From NCBI RefSeq assembly GCF_003010965.1, contig NZ_PGGM01000004.1, positions 62,001 through 126,000 on the forward strand: a stretch of 64,000 nucleotides of DNA, in the 5' to 3' direction. The notes below the pieces were generated by a model. That model made no database searches, was not told where the DNA came from, and was given only the letters and a program-made list of their open reading frames with translations. Numbering within the stretch: the first letter of the stretch is position 1; each line of letters begins with the position of its first letter. Source of the DNA: Phyllobacterium sophorae (GTDB taxonomy: Bacteria > Pseudomonadota > Alphaproteobacteria > Rhizobiales > Rhizobiaceae). Below, one piece after another: positions 46,541-54,954 of this stretch. Both the position numbers and the translations under genes were made by a program.

Positions 46541-47473
46541 ATGTTCCGTCTCGCCCATATCTCCGATATTCACCTGTCGCCGCTTCCGGCGCTAACCCTG
46601 CGCGAGCTGATTTCCAAGCGTATAACCGGCTACATCAACTGGCGTTCCAACCGCAAAGACTCGATGACCGGCGGTACCTTGGATACGCTCGTCGCCGATA
46701 TGAAGACACAGGCGCCTGATCATATCGCCGTGACAGGCGACTTGGTTAATCTCGCTTTGGATGAGGAACTCGAAACGGCACAGCGCTGGCTGAAAACGCT
46801 CGGCGATCCCGCTGATGTTTCGGTTGTTCCCGGCAATCACGACGCCTATGTGCCAGGCGCGCTGAAGAAAACGCGCCGGTTCTGGGCGCCATGGATGCGT
46901 GGGGATCGCGAGGCGTCCGCAAACAGTCCCGTCGAATTTCCCTATTTGCGGGTTCGCGGCGATGTTGCGCTGATTGGTGTCTCATCGGCACGCGCAACGG
47001 CACCCTTTATGGCAACTGGCGATATACGTGAACGGCAGGCGCGAAAACTGGGGGAAATTCTCGACGAAACCGGTGAACGTGGTCTGTTTCGAGTGATCAT
47101 GATCCACCACCCGCCGGTACGCGGCGCTGCGCCCTCGCATAAGAGGTTGCTTGGCATTGGTCTTTTTCAGCGCACGGTCCGCAAGCATGGCGGCGAACTG
47201 ATCCTTCACGGCCACACGCACCTCGCGACCCGCTACGAGATTGAGGGACCAAGCTGGAAAATCCCCGTGATCTGCGTTCCGTCGGCAAGCCAGGGTTTCG
47301 GAGGAAATCAAAATCACCGCCCGCCAGCCGCGTTCAATTTGTTTGCGATTGCAAAAACGAATGCGGTCTGGTCCTGCCAGATGGTGGAGCGCGGAATTGT
47401 CGACGAGCATATGACCATACGCACAATTCGAGAGCATGACCTGACGGTCGGAGCAGTCCTTACGTCTGTGTAG
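46541..47473 (+). CDS. Metallophosphoesterase (calcineurin-like)
   Basis: A 310-residue phosphoesterase with the five motif blocks of the class: AHISDIHLSP (D-x-H), AVTGDLVNLA (GD), VVPGNHDAYVP (GNHD/E), VIMIHHPPV (H) and ILHGHTHLAT (GHxH). These build a dinuclear metal site. Similar proteins act on cyclic nucleotides or phospholipid-type substrates, and the substrate cannot be told here. ATG 46541 starts the protein right at the first strand (MFRLAHISDIH), as in relatives; the open frame to 46487 adds 18 residues. Confidence 0.9.
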   Translation: MFRLAHISDIHLSPLPALTLRELISKRITGYINWRSNRKDSMTGGTLDTLVADMKTQAPDHIAVTGDLVNLALDEELETAQRWLKTLGDPADVSVVPGNHDAYVPGALKKTRRFWAPWMRGDREASANSPVEFPYLRVRGDVALIGVSSARATAPFMATGDIRERQARKLGEILDETGERGLFRVIMIHHPPVRGAAPSHKRLLGIGLFQRTVRKHGGELILHGHTHLATRYEIEGPSWKIPVICVPSASQGFGGNQNHRPPAAFNLFAIAKTNAVWSCQMVERGIVDEHMTIRTIREHDLTVGAVLTSV

Positions 47474-47476
47474 CGT

Positions 47477-48163
47477 TCAAAAGAACTGCGCCAGCCGATC
47501 CCAGAAAAAGGCGAGGAGCGCACCGGCACCTGCCAGCGCGCCGATCAGAAACCACGTCATGATCGTAACAGCGTTACTGAAAACAGAGGGGCGCGGAGCC
47601 ATCGATGCTGACGACGTACCGGAATGCCTCCTCTCAGCTGATTCCATCGAAACATTTGCGGGACGAAGGCTAATCCGTTCACCTTCCATCAACTTCTGAC
47701 GCTCGACGATGCGCTCCGCGATGTAGTTGGTTACGGCATCCGAAATCGGCCCGACGTCCGTTGATTCCGCCAGCACTATCCGTCCGAGCCGGGTATCGCG
47801 GACAAAACGATATGTCCGTCGATCCCGGGCCATCATCACATGTGACGTAGCGTCAATCCACAATCGCGGCTGCAGTCCAGTCGAGACCGCGAAGTCCCAC
47901 TGCAGATCATCGGCAGGCACTTCGTCAAAAACGGCCTTGAGATCCTGAGCGAGAATTTCGATCCGGGCGAGATCGGCTTCCTTCATGTCGATGACAACGT
48001 CGCCGCGATCCGCCGTGGCGACCTGAGCACCACGAATGGCGTCGGCGAGCTTGTGACGATTGTCGGCAGTTTTAATCTTTTCTCGCATCTCGCTCATGAG
48101 CGTTTCCGGAACAGGGGTAGCAATTGTAGCGACATCATTAACCATATGCGCCAGGCATTGCAT
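47477..48163 (-). CDS. Membrane-anchored protein of unknown function
   Basis: A 228-residue protein. A soluble N-terminal part (VVIDMKEADLARIEILAQDL, QWDFAVSTGLQPRLWIDATS, YRFVRDTRLGRIVLAESTDV) precedes a low-complexity linker and one C-terminal helix (VTIMTWFLIGALAGAGALLA) that would anchor it. I do not recognise a characterised family. ATG 48163 or ATG 48145 could be the start. It ends next to the phosphoesterase and starts 60 bases after leuA, possibly by readthrough of the leuA terminator. Confidence 0.65.
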   Translation of the reverse strand: MQCLAHMVNDVATIATPVPETLMSEMREKIKTADNRHKLADAIRGAQVATADRGDVVIDMKEADLARIEILAQDLKAVFDEVPADDLQWDFAVSTGLQPRLWIDATSHVMMARDRRTYRFVRDTRLGRIVLAESTDVGPISDAVTNYIAERIVERQKLMEGERISLRPANVSMESAERRHSGTSSASMAPRPSVFSNAVTIMTWFLIGALAGAGALLAFFWDRLAQFF

Positions 48164-48193
48164 CAGAAACTTGTCCGGAATGAAATCGTCCGC

Positions 48194-48222
48194 AGAAAAA
48201 GAAAGACCCCGAAGGGCCTTTC
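48194..48222 (-). terminator. Rho-independent terminator of leuA
   Basis: The minus strand reads AAAGGCCCTTCGGGGTCTTTC then TTTTT: a stem capped by a TTCG tetraloop with a T run. It starts just after the leuA stop (48224). Confidence 0.75.
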
Positions 48223-48223
48223 T

Positions 48224-49942
48224 TCACTTTCCGATAATCCTGTTTGCCGCCGAGATAATTCCCTCCAGCGAGGCAGTCACGATATTCTTGTTTATGCCCG
48301 CACCAAAGATTTTACCGCCCGGGTGTTCAATTTCCATGTAGCTGATGGCAGCGGCGTCGGATCCGTGTTGAAGCGAATGCTCCGAATAATTCACAACCGA
48401 CAGCCTGATGCCGAGATAGTGCGAAAGTGCGTCGATGAAACCATCGACCGGTCCCGTGCCCCTGCCCTCGATGCGCTTGGTCTCACCACGATCGGTGATC
48501 TCTGCAGAAAGTATGCGTATTCCCTTGTGCTCAGTGTCGGGATAGGTGTGGTGATCAACGAATTTCAGGCGCGCACCTGGCTGTTCGACATAGAGCTCCT
48601 GAAAACGCTCGTAGATCCGCCTGGATGGCATCTCCTTGCCTTCCACATCGGTAATTTGCTGGATATCCTCACGGAATTCCACCTGCATGCCGCGCGGCAG
48701 GTTCAAGCCATAGTCGGCTTGGAGAATATAGGCGATGCCACCCTTGCCTGATTGCGAATTGATGCGAATGATCGCTTCATAGCTGCGGCCGACATCCTGT
48801 GGATCGATCGGCAGATAAGGCACTTCCCACAGGGTCTTGTTGGCCTGCTTGATCGCTTTCATGCCCTTGTTGATCGCATCCTGATGCGAGCCGGAGAACG
48901 CCGTGTAGACCAGTTCGCCCACGTAGGGATGACGTTCCGGAATCACCAGCTGATTGGAATACTCATAGACCTCTTTCATCCGGTTAATATCGGAGCAGTC
49001 GAGTTCGGGATCTACGCCTTGTGTAAACATGTTCAGCGCCAGCGTAACGATATCGACATTGCCGGTCCGCTCGCCATTGCCGAACAAGGTGCCTTCCACA
49101 CGGTCTGCGCCAGCCATCAGTCCGAGTTCCGTCGTCGCAACGCCCGTGCCGCGATCGTTGTGCGGATGCAGCGAAATGATCAGGTTTTCGCGATTGTCGA
49201 GCTGGCGGCACATCCATTCGATGCGATCCGCATAGATATTCGGGGTCGACATCTCGACGGTCGATGGCAGGTTGATGATCAATTTGTTGTCAGGCGTTGG
49301 TTTGACGATCTCCGTCACCGCGTTGCAAATTTCCAGCGCAACTTCCAGTTCAGTGCCGGTGAAGCTTTCCGGCGAATATTCGAAGCGGTAGCCGCCGCCT
49401 GCCTTTGCCGCCATGTCGGTGATCATCTTGGCAGCGTCGGTAGCGATAGTCTTGATGCCATTGACGTCTTTGTTGAACACCACGCGGCGCTGCAATTCAC
49501 TGGTGGAATTGTAGAAATGCACAATCGGCTTGTGTGCGCCTTCCAGCGACTCGAAGGTTCTTGTAATCAGCTCCGGCCGGCATTGTACCAATACCTGCAG
49601 AGAAACGTCCGGGCCGCAATTGCCTTCTTCTACGCACCAGCGGGCGAAATCGAAATCCGTCTGCGAGGCTGACGGAAAGCCGATTTCGATTTCCTTGAAA
49701 CCCATATCGAGCAATAGCGCAAACATGCGCACCTTGCGGTCATGCCCCATGGGGTCTATTAGCGCCTGATTGCCATCGCGCAGATCGACCGAGCACCAGA
49801 TAGGCGCTTTTTCGATACGCTTGGAAGGCCATTGCCGGTCTTTCAAGTCGACAATTGGATAGGGCTCGTACTTCTTGGCAGCATCGGGCATGCCCGCGTT
49901 CTGTTTGCCCATAGTCTTTGCGGGGACGATCATGTCAGTCAT
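48224..49942 (-). CDS. leuA: 2-isopropylmalate synthase
   Basis: A 572-residue long-form enzyme that condenses acetyl-CoA with 2-ketoisovalerate, the first committed step of leucine synthesis. The catalytic barrel shows SVDLRDGNQALIDPM and FKEIEIGFPSASQTDFDF, the metal ligands ISLHPHNDRGTGVATTELGL, and a C-terminal allosteric domain (residues about 430-572). It belongs to the bacterial type similar to yeast Leu4. ATG 49942 is preceded by AGAAG. A leader peptide with a Leu run and alternative hairpins lies 133 bases upstream, so expression is probably attenuated by leucine supply. Confidence 0.96.
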   Translation of the reverse strand: MTDMIVPAKTMGKQNAGMPDAAKKYEPYPIVDLKDRQWPSKRIEKAPIWCSVDLRDGNQALIDPMGHDRKVRMFALLLDMGFKEIEIGFPSASQTDFDFARWCVEEGNCGPDVSLQVLVQCRPELITRTFESLEGAHKPIVHFYNSTSELQRRVVFNKDVNGIKTIATDAAKMITDMAAKAGGGYRFEYSPESFTGTELEVALEICNAVTEIVKPTPDNKLIINLPSTVEMSTPNIYADRIEWMCRQLDNRENLIISLHPHNDRGTGVATTELGLMAGADRVEGTLFGNGERTGNVDIVTLALNMFTQGVDPELDCSDINRMKEVYEYSNQLVIPERHPYVGELVYTAFSGSHQDAINKGMKAIKQANKTLWEVPYLPIDPQDVGRSYEAIIRINSQSGKGGIAYILQADYGLNLPRGMQVEFREDIQQITDVEGKEMPSRRIYERFQELYVEQPGARLKFVDHHTYPDTEHKGIRILSAEITDRGETKRIEGRGTGPVDGFIDALSHYLGIRLSVVNYSEHSLQHGSDAAAISYMEIEHPGGKIFGAGINKNIVTASLEGIISAANRIIGK

Positions 49943-50030
49943 TTGCTTCTCGTTTCCGGCCGGATGCGAATAGGTTCCCTCGCGATCACGGCACTCTTCT
50001 TAGGCGTTACATTTGTCTTGTAAAGGGATA

Positions 50031-50092
50031 AGGAGCGACAGCCAGGCGGCAATTTCGACCGCCGGACGCTCCTCTTAACGAGCCCGGCGGTC
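50031..50092 (-). promoter_or_regulatory. leuA attenuator: alternative terminator and antiterminator hairpins
   Basis: Terminator: AGGAGCG (50031-50037) pairs with CGCTCCT (50067-50073) and the inner GGCGG/CCGCC (50045-50049/50059-50063); on the minus strand it is followed by TATCCCTTT. Antiterminator: GACCGCCGG (50057-50065) pairs with CCGGCGGTC (50084-50092) over nine bases. The two share 50057-50065 and exclude each other. The upstream antiterminator arm lies in the last codons of the leader peptide, so a ribosome reaching the stop would free the terminator. Confidence 0.8.
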
Positions 50093-50191
50093 GCCGATAA
50101 GGTCGAGGAGAAGCGGAAGGAGAAGTGCGCGATTCGTCAGGCCTGCAAAAGCAGACTGGCCGAAGGACTTATGTGTCGGGCGCGTTTTCAT
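50075..50191 (-). CDS. leuL: leuA leader peptide (38 codons, Leu-rich run)
   Basis: A start ATG at 50191 opens a 38-codon frame ending in TAA at 50075-50077. Codons 23-31 read LLLPLLLDL: seven Leu in nine codons (CTT, CTC), followed by DLIGDRRAR. The frame lies immediately before alternative hairpins and leuA. By analogy with known Leu leaders, a ribosome slowed at the Leu run when charged tRNA-Leu is scarce leaves the antiterminator free. The peptide itself probably has no function. A -10-like TATTTG is eight bases before the ATG, so the transcript may be leaderless. Confidence 0.82.
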   Translation of the reverse strand: MKTRPTHKSFGQSAFAGLTNRALLLPLLLDLIGDRRAR

Positions 50192-50192
50192 G

Positions 50193-50228
50193 GGTCAGAC
50201 AAATAAACGACTGTCTGACCGGATGCAA
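50193..50228 (-). promoter_or_regulatory. leuA leader promoter with overlapping operator palindrome
   Basis: On the minus strand TTGCAT (50223-50228) and TATTTG (50200-50205) are 17 bases apart and end eight bases before the leader ATG. A perfect inverted repeat, GGTCAGACA (50193-50201) and TGTCTGACC (50212-50220), ten bases apart, overlaps the -10 and part of the spacer. Promoter and operator roles are inferred from position and symmetry. As an alternative, the same repeat could be a stem-loop ending the upstream hydrolase transcript. Confidence 0.6.
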
Positions 50229-50268
50229 GTGGATTGGTGCCGAATACGATCTCTATCTGATCGCAGGT

Positions 50269-51216
50269 TCAATTCTTATTGAGTTGAGCCGTTGCTCCCG
50301 ACAGCCATTCGCTGACGACCTTCACATCGTCCTTCCCGAGCCCGTGATCGGACTTTATCGAACGGGCTTCTACGCGAGCGCCATGCGATCTCAACATATC
50401 CTCGAGCGCAGGCGCATATGGTGCATAGAGTCGGTCCGATGCGCCCGATACTGTCAGGACCCGTGCATTGGCAAGATTTGCCTCGGATGTTTCGGTCAAC
50501 ACCGGCATGGAACGCAACAGGACGGCCTGTTTTACCAAATCCGGGTAAAGCATCATCACTGCGTTGACCAGGTTGGCACCGTTGGAATAGCCGAGGAAGG
50601 TCGTGCGGTTCGGGTCAATCTTGTATTGCTGGGTCACCTGTTTCAGGAATTCGGCAAAAGCCTTTGCTTCGGAACGAATGTCTTTCTGGTCAAAGCTGAC
50701 GGGCGTCAGGCGGCGATACCAGCGGCTCGATCCATCCTGTATAACGCGTCCGCGCACGGCGAACAGCACAGCGTTCGGGGCTATTTTTGAACCAAAGGAA
50801 ACAAGGCTGGTCTCGTCCTGGCCGGAGCCATGCAACAGGACCATCGTATCGCCATTTGGTGTTTCGGGACGGTAGATACGGTACTTGAATGCTAGATCTT
50901 CGTAGAGCGATCCTTCGCTCTGGGGAAGAATATCGCCTTTGATCGCTTTCTTCAAAATACTGGCACCGCCTGTTGCAACGATATTGATGGGCGCGACCTT
51001 TGCTGGCACCTGCGAGACCACTTTGCTCTTCTGCGTGCAAGCGTCGACGCTGTCATTTTTATCGACATCCGGCAGCGGATCAACCGTGTCTGATAAAACT
51101 TGCGTTTTTGCGGACTGCGGCTTGTCGCAATCGGCTGTGCTGCGCGCGCTTGCAGGATGCGCCGCAGTGAAGAGAGAAAGGCCTGCAATCAGTGCATATA
51201 AGTACGGTTTACCCAT
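50269..51216 (-). CDS. Secreted alpha/beta hydrolase (phospholipase/carboxylesterase-like)
   Basis: A 315-residue exported protein: signal peptide (YLYALIAGLSLFTAAHPASA), a 90-residue variable region, then a hydrolase fold. The nucleophile is the Ser in LGYSNGANLV, the acid is in VSGASDRLYAPYAPALE and the His in IKSDHGLGKDDVKV. The oxyanion loop is VLLHGSGQDETSLVSF. It resembles YpfH/Est carboxylesterases that here have been given a signal peptide. Substrate unknown. Upstream of it lies the conspicuous inverted repeat at 51463-51517. Confidence 0.85.
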   Translation of the reverse strand: MGKPYLYALIAGLSLFTAAHPASARSTADCDKPQSAKTQVLSDTVDPLPDVDKNDSVDACTQKSKVVSQVPAKVAPINIVATGGASILKKAIKGDILPQSEGSLYEDLAFKYRIYRPETPNGDTMVLLHGSGQDETSLVSFGSKIAPNAVLFAVRGRVIQDGSSRWYRRLTPVSFDQKDIRSEAKAFAEFLKQVTQQYKIDPNRTTFLGYSNGANLVNAVMMLYPDLVKQAVLLRSMPVLTETSEANLANARVLTVSGASDRLYAPYAPALEDMLRSHGARVEARSIKSDHGLGKDDVKVVSEWLSGATAQLNKN

Positions 51217-51584
51217 AAGTTAATCCTGGCAGTTTTTGAGCAAAGGATACTATCCGGATATCGTTTGCTTTAAGGTTAACTAAGCTTGTAAACAGCCGCG
51301 GTTGTCCGCTCGGCGCTGCCATGCCTATTGGCGCTCGATCCTCAATTTTGGGACTTGATGCGTCTCGCCAAATTTACTGTCCCCTGACGTACGCCCCGGC
51401 GTCGCATCAATAGTGGAGAATTGCATTGCTGAGGCACATGTGACCCAGCCCTGCATCTATGTCAACAAAATTGTAACGAAATCATGACCGGCTGAAATAA
51501 TCCGTTACAATTTGTTGCTGGCTTGCATCGATTTTGACGATGAGACGATACAATCCCATTCCGCTTCCGGCAAACAATGGAAAC
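51217..51584. other. Intergenic region with a large inverted repeat
   Basis: No gene seen in about 370 bases between the hydrolase and the CDF transporter. A near-perfect inverted repeat occupies 51463-51517 (listed separately). Confidence 0.4.
51463..51517. repeat. Large imperfect inverted repeat
   Basis: Left arm CAACAAAATTGTAACG (51463-51478) pairs with right arm CGTTACAATTTGTTG (51503-51517): eleven uninterrupted pairs, then four more after a single bulged A. The loop is 24 bases. There is no T run, so it is not an ordinary terminator; it could be an operator pair, a cruciform or an RNA structure at the end of the trpE(G)-CDF transcript. Confidence 0.7.
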
Positions 51585-52493
51585 TCAGGCGAATGGAACG
51601 GCGGCCGTGCCAAGCGGCAGTTTCGCTTCGTCTTCCGGTTCTACATGGATCACCACGCTGGCATCCGGGATCTGCGCCATCAGGGCGTTTTCGATGCGAT
51701 CGCAAATAACGTGTGCATCGCCGACGCTCATGTTTGCTTCGACTACAAGATGAAACTCGATAAAGGTCATTCTGCCGGCGATGCGTGTCTTGAGGTCATG
51801 CACTTCCAGCGCGCCCCCCGCATTGGCGGAAATGACGTCGCGAATACGCATGGTCTCCTCGGTCGCCACGCCCACATCCATCAGGCCCTGCACCGAATTG
51901 CCGATCACGCTCCAGCCTTGCCATAGGATGTTCAGCGCCACGATGACGGCAAGCAGCGGATCGAGGATGGTCCAGCCGGTCATGACTGCGCCGGCCAAGC
52001 CGGCAAACACGCCGACGGATGTCACGACATCGGTCATAATATGCTTGCCGTCGGCTTGCATGGCCGGAGATCGGTGCTTTCGCCCGCGGTTGATGAGCAA
52101 CGATGCCCAGAATGCATTGATGACCGTTGCCCCGCCATTGATCGCAAGACCAAGCCAGGGCTGATCCAGTGTCATCGGCGTCTCCCAGGCAAGCCAGACT
52201 TCGCGCAGAATCAACAGTGCGGCCACAACAATCAGCACACCTTCGAGCACCGCCGAGAAATACTCGGCCTTGTGGTGCCCGAAAGGATGATTTTGGTCCG
52301 CGGGCTTATAGCTGACGCGGATTGCCCACCACGCAGCCATCGCAGCCACCACATTGACGATCGACTCCAGCGCATCGGAATAAAGCGCGACAGAGCCGGT
52401 GACGTAATAGGCACCGTATTTCAGCGCAAGTACGGTCATTCCAATGAAGATCGACCAGAAAGCCAGCCGCTGAACTGTGGTGTCTTCATTCAT
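51585..52493 (-). CDS. Cation diffusion facilitator (CDF) metal exporter
   Basis: A 302-residue inner-membrane antiporter with six helices and a cytosolic C-terminal domain (MRIRDVISANAGGALEVHDL, HVICDRIENALMAQIPDASV). Metal-site residues include YSDALESIVN in helix 2, HPFGHHKAEYFSA between helices and HIMTDVVTSVGV in helix 5. It should export Zn2+, Fe2+, Co2+ or similar. ATG 52493 lies one base after the trpE(G) stop, so the two are translationally linked. The family's His/Asp pattern is intact; metal specificity is not evident. Confidence 0.92.
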   Translation of the reverse strand: MNEDTTVQRLAFWSIFIGMTVLALKYGAYYVTGSVALYSDALESIVNVVAAMAAWWAIRVSYKPADQNHPFGHHKAEYFSAVLEGVLIVVAALLILREVWLAWETPMTLDQPWLGLAINGGATVINAFWASLLINRGRKHRSPAMQADGKHIMTDVVTSVGVFAGLAGAVMTGWTILDPLLAVIVALNILWQGWSVIGNSVQGLMDVGVATEETMRIRDVISANAGGALEVHDLKTRIAGRMTFIEFHLVVEANMSVGDAHVICDRIENALMAQIPDASVVIHVEPEDEAKLPLGTAAVPFA

Positions 52494-52494
52494 G

Positions 52495-54678
52495 CTAGGC
52501 TGCTCGTTCCTTGGCGCGGCGTGGCAGATGCGCCACGACATTTTCGATCATGCGCATACCAGCATTGTGACCGAGTGTCATGATCGATTCCGGATGGAAT
52601 TGCACGGCGGCGATCGGTTCGCTCTTGTGTTCGAACGCCATGATGACACCATCTTCGGTCTCCGCCGTTACGATGAACTCGTCCGGCAGGCGAACGGGAT
52701 CAGCGAAAATCGAATGATAGCGGCCGACGGTCACTTCCTTGGGCAGGCCAGAGAAGATTTTGCCTTGCTTGGTGATCCGGATGCGCGAAGGCTTGCCATG
52801 CATCGGCACATGCAGCTGGCGCAACGTTCCGCCATAGGCTTCAGCCAGTGCCTGCAAACCGAGACAAACGCCGAAGATCGGCAGCTCGCGTATGCGCGCC
52901 TTCTTTATCGTTGCCTTGCAGTCGAAATCCTGCGGCGTGCCCGGTCCGGGTGAAAGCACGACGAGATCCGGCTTGATGCGGTCAAAGACCTCCTCCGGCA
53001 CCGGTGTACGCACCGTGGTGACCGTTGCGCCAGTCTGGCGGAAATAATTCGCCAGCGTATGGACAAAGGAATCTTCGTGATCGACGAGAAGAATCGACAA
53101 GCCCTCCCCGACGCGGGCCACTGCACGCTCTTCCGGCAGGACATTGCTTTTGTGCGCATCGCGCACGGCAGCGATCATTGCCGAGGCTTTGAGCTCTGTC
53201 TCGGCTTCTTCCTCTTCAGGCACTGAATCAAAAAGCAGGGTGGCACCGGCACGGACTTGCGCAATGCCCTCTTTGATGCGGATGGTGCGCAACGTCAGGC
53301 CGGTGTTCATGTCGCCATTGAAGTTGACCATGCCGATTGCACCGCCGTACCATGCACGCGGGCTCCGCTCATTTTCTTCGATGAATCGCATGGCCCACAG
53401 TTTTGGCGCACCGGTTACAGTCACCGCCCAGGCATGCGACAGGAAGCCGTCAAAGGCGTCCATATCTTCGCGCAACCGCCCTTCGATGTGGTCGACCGTG
53501 TGGATCAGCCGCGAGTACATCTCGATCTGGCGGCGGCCGATCACCCGGACGGAACCCGGCTCGCAAACACGGCTCTTGTCGTTGCGGTCCACATCCGAGC
53601 ACATGGTGAGCTCGGACTCATCTTTCTTCGAGTTCAAGAGCTTGATGATCTGCTCACTATCGGCAATCGCATCCTCGCCGCGCTTGATCGTCCCCGAAAT
53701 CGGGCAGGTCTCGATGCGGCGCCCTACCACGCGCACGAACATCTCCGGCGACGCGCCGACCAGATATTCGTTATCTCCAAGATTGATGTAGAACGAATAG
53801 GGCGACGGATTGATGGCCTTCAGCCTCCGTGAAATCACCGACGGTTTGGTTTCACAGCGCTCGTAAAAGGTCTGTCCAGGCACGACTTCAAAAAGGTCAC
53901 CGCGCTTGAAGCTGTCTTTCGCCTTCTTCACGAGCTCCGCGTAGTCACCGGGATTGTGGTCGCCACGGCCAGGAATTGCGTCTGTCGGCTTGAAGAGTTC
54001 CACAGCGGTATCGCGCGGCAAACCTTCCGTCGAGGAACCCTCAAAGGCATATTCGTAGCGGTCGAGCCATGCCTTGGCGGCATGATGATCGACGACCAGA
54101 ATTTCGTCTGGCAGATAAAGCACAATATCCCGCTGATCGTCCGGCCGCTTAAGCTTGTACTGGATTGGATCGAATTGGAAGGCCAGGTCGTAGCCGAATG
54201 CACCGTAAAGACCAAGGTTGGCATCATCCTCCGTAAAGAACAGCGCCACGACGGCGCGCAGCACCGTGAAGACGGAAGGGACACGGGAACGTTCTTCTTC
54301 CGTGAACGGGCGGTTCGGCAACGCAATTTCAAGCTCGATTTTGCTCGCGCTTGCGGCTGTAATGGACACTTCCCCAAGTGTGGCAATGGCTCTCTTGATA
54401 GGCGCAAGCAGAACCTCGCCGCGCTTGTTCAACGCCTCGATGGTCATGTGGCGGCCATTGGAGGTGATAACGGCAGGGGGATCGACAATAGCCGTATCCC
54501 AGCGTGTATAGCGGCCCGGATACTCATAATTGGACGAAAAAACTGCGCCGCGCCGCTCGTCGAGAGCATCCACGTAACTGTCGATCGCGCTGGCATAGGC
54601 CGTCGCAATGCGTGACCGGGAAATCGTGACACCGCCTGCGGTATCGAATATTTCCACGTCGCCCTCAATTCTATGCAT
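52495..54678 (-). CDS. trpE(G): Fused anthranilate synthase, component I and glutamine amidotransferase
   Basis: A 727-residue fusion making anthranilate from chorismate and glutamine. Residues 1-520 are the TrpE half (ending motifs [49 protein letters not shown]). The C-terminal 200 residues are TrpG with the nucleophile Cys in [17 protein letters not shown] and His-Glu in [10 protein letters not shown]. The fusion is typical of Rhizobiales. ATG 54678 is six bases after GGAG; ATG 54684 and TTG 54690 lie on or before that site. It is preceded by an attenuator and followed by a CDF gene. Confidence 0.96.
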   Translation of the reverse strand: MHRIEGDVEIFDTAGGVTISRSRIATAYASAIDSYVDALDERRGAVFSSNYEYPGRYTRWDTAIVDPPAVITSNGRHMTIEALNKRGEVLLAPIKRAIATLGEVSITAASASKIELEIALPNRPFTEEERSRVPSVFTVLRAVVALFFTEDDANLGLYGAFGYDLAFQFDPIQYKLKRPDDQRDIVLYLPDEILVVDHHAAKAWLDRYEYAFEGSSTEGLPRDTAVELFKPTDAIPGRGDHNPGDYAELVKKAKDSFKRGDLFEVVPGQTFYERCETKPSVISRRLKAINPSPYSFYINLGDNEYLVGASPEMFVRVVGRRIETCPISGTIKRGEDAIADSEQIIKLLNSKKDESELTMCSDVDRNDKSRVCEPGSVRVIGRRQIEMYSRLIHTVDHIEGRLREDMDAFDGFLSHAWAVTVTGAPKLWAMRFIEENERSPRAWYGGAIGMVNFNGDMNTGLTLRTIRIKEGIAQVRAGATLLFDSVPEEEEAETELKASAMIAAVRDAHKSNVLPEERAVARVGEGLSILLVDHEDSFVHTLANYFRQTGATVTTVRTPVPEEVFDRIKPDLVVLSPGPGTPQDFDCKATIKKARIRELPIFGVCLGLQALAEAYGGTLRQLHVPMHGKPSRIRITKQGKIFSGLPKEVTVGRYHSIFADPVRLPDEFIVTAETEDGVIMAFEHKSEPIAAVQFHPESIMTLGHNAGMRMIENVVAHLPRRAKERAA

Positions 54679-54706
54679 CTTCATCTCCAATTCGTTGCAT
54701 CTGGCT

Positions 54707-54807
54707 CTACTGCGCCGTGCGTCCAGTGGACGCTGAAGGGACGCAGTAGCACCGTGAATCTGCGCATAACCCTTTCCAAAAATCGAAGATGATTTTGGGG
54801 TTATGCG
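54707..54807. repeat. Palindromic intergenic repeat, copy 2, inside the trpE(G) leader
   Basis: The same two-hairpin element as at 13732-13829. CTACTGCG (54707-54714) pairs with CGCAGTAG (54742-54749). Then CGCATAACCC (54764-54773) pairs with GGGGTTATGCG (54797-54807), and AAAATC pairs with GATTTT inside. It lies between the attenuator terminator and the trpE(G) start, so every antiterminated transcript contains it. Confidence 0.78.
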
Positions 54808-54828
54808 TTGGGCATCGGACGGTCAAAC

Positions 54829-54860
54829 AAAAAGGCCGCCCGGAAAACCCGTTGCGGCCC
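54829..54860 (-). terminator. trpE(G) attenuator terminator
   Basis: Minus strand GGGCCGC...GGCGGCC then TTTTT: GGCCGC (54834-54839) pairs with GCGGCC (54854-54859), and pairing continues inward. The downstream T run is at 54829-54833. GGCCGC at 54894-54899 can instead pair with GCGGCC 54854-54859 and acts as antiterminator arm. Confidence 0.85.
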
Positions 54861-54901
54861 TGTTCCTTTTCACAAACATGCAAAAAGCTGCGTGGCCGCT
54901 A

Positions 54902-54946
54902 TCAGCGAGCCCACCACCAGCCATTTGAAAGAATGCGTGTGTTCAT
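54902..54946 (-). CDS. trpL: Trp leader peptide (peTrpL)
   Basis: A 14-codon frame, MNTRILSNGWWWAR, with three consecutive Trp codons and stop TGA at 54902-54904. It matches the rhizobial trp leader (in Sinorhizobium meliloti also a 14-residue peptide ending WWWAR). Ribosome stalling on the Trp codons releases the antiterminator at 54894-54899. In S. meliloti the released attenuator RNA and the peptide also act in trans, so this one may too. It is too short for ordinary gene finders. Confidence 0.93.
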   Translation of the reverse strand: MNTRILSNGWWWAR

Positions 54947-54954
54947 GGCGGTGA

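Noticed and set aside
48053-48751. 232-residue open frame on the plus strand opposite leuA
   Set aside because: It lies fully antisense to leuA and its 5' neighbour, has no ribosome site and no recognisable domain; leuA explains the codon structure.
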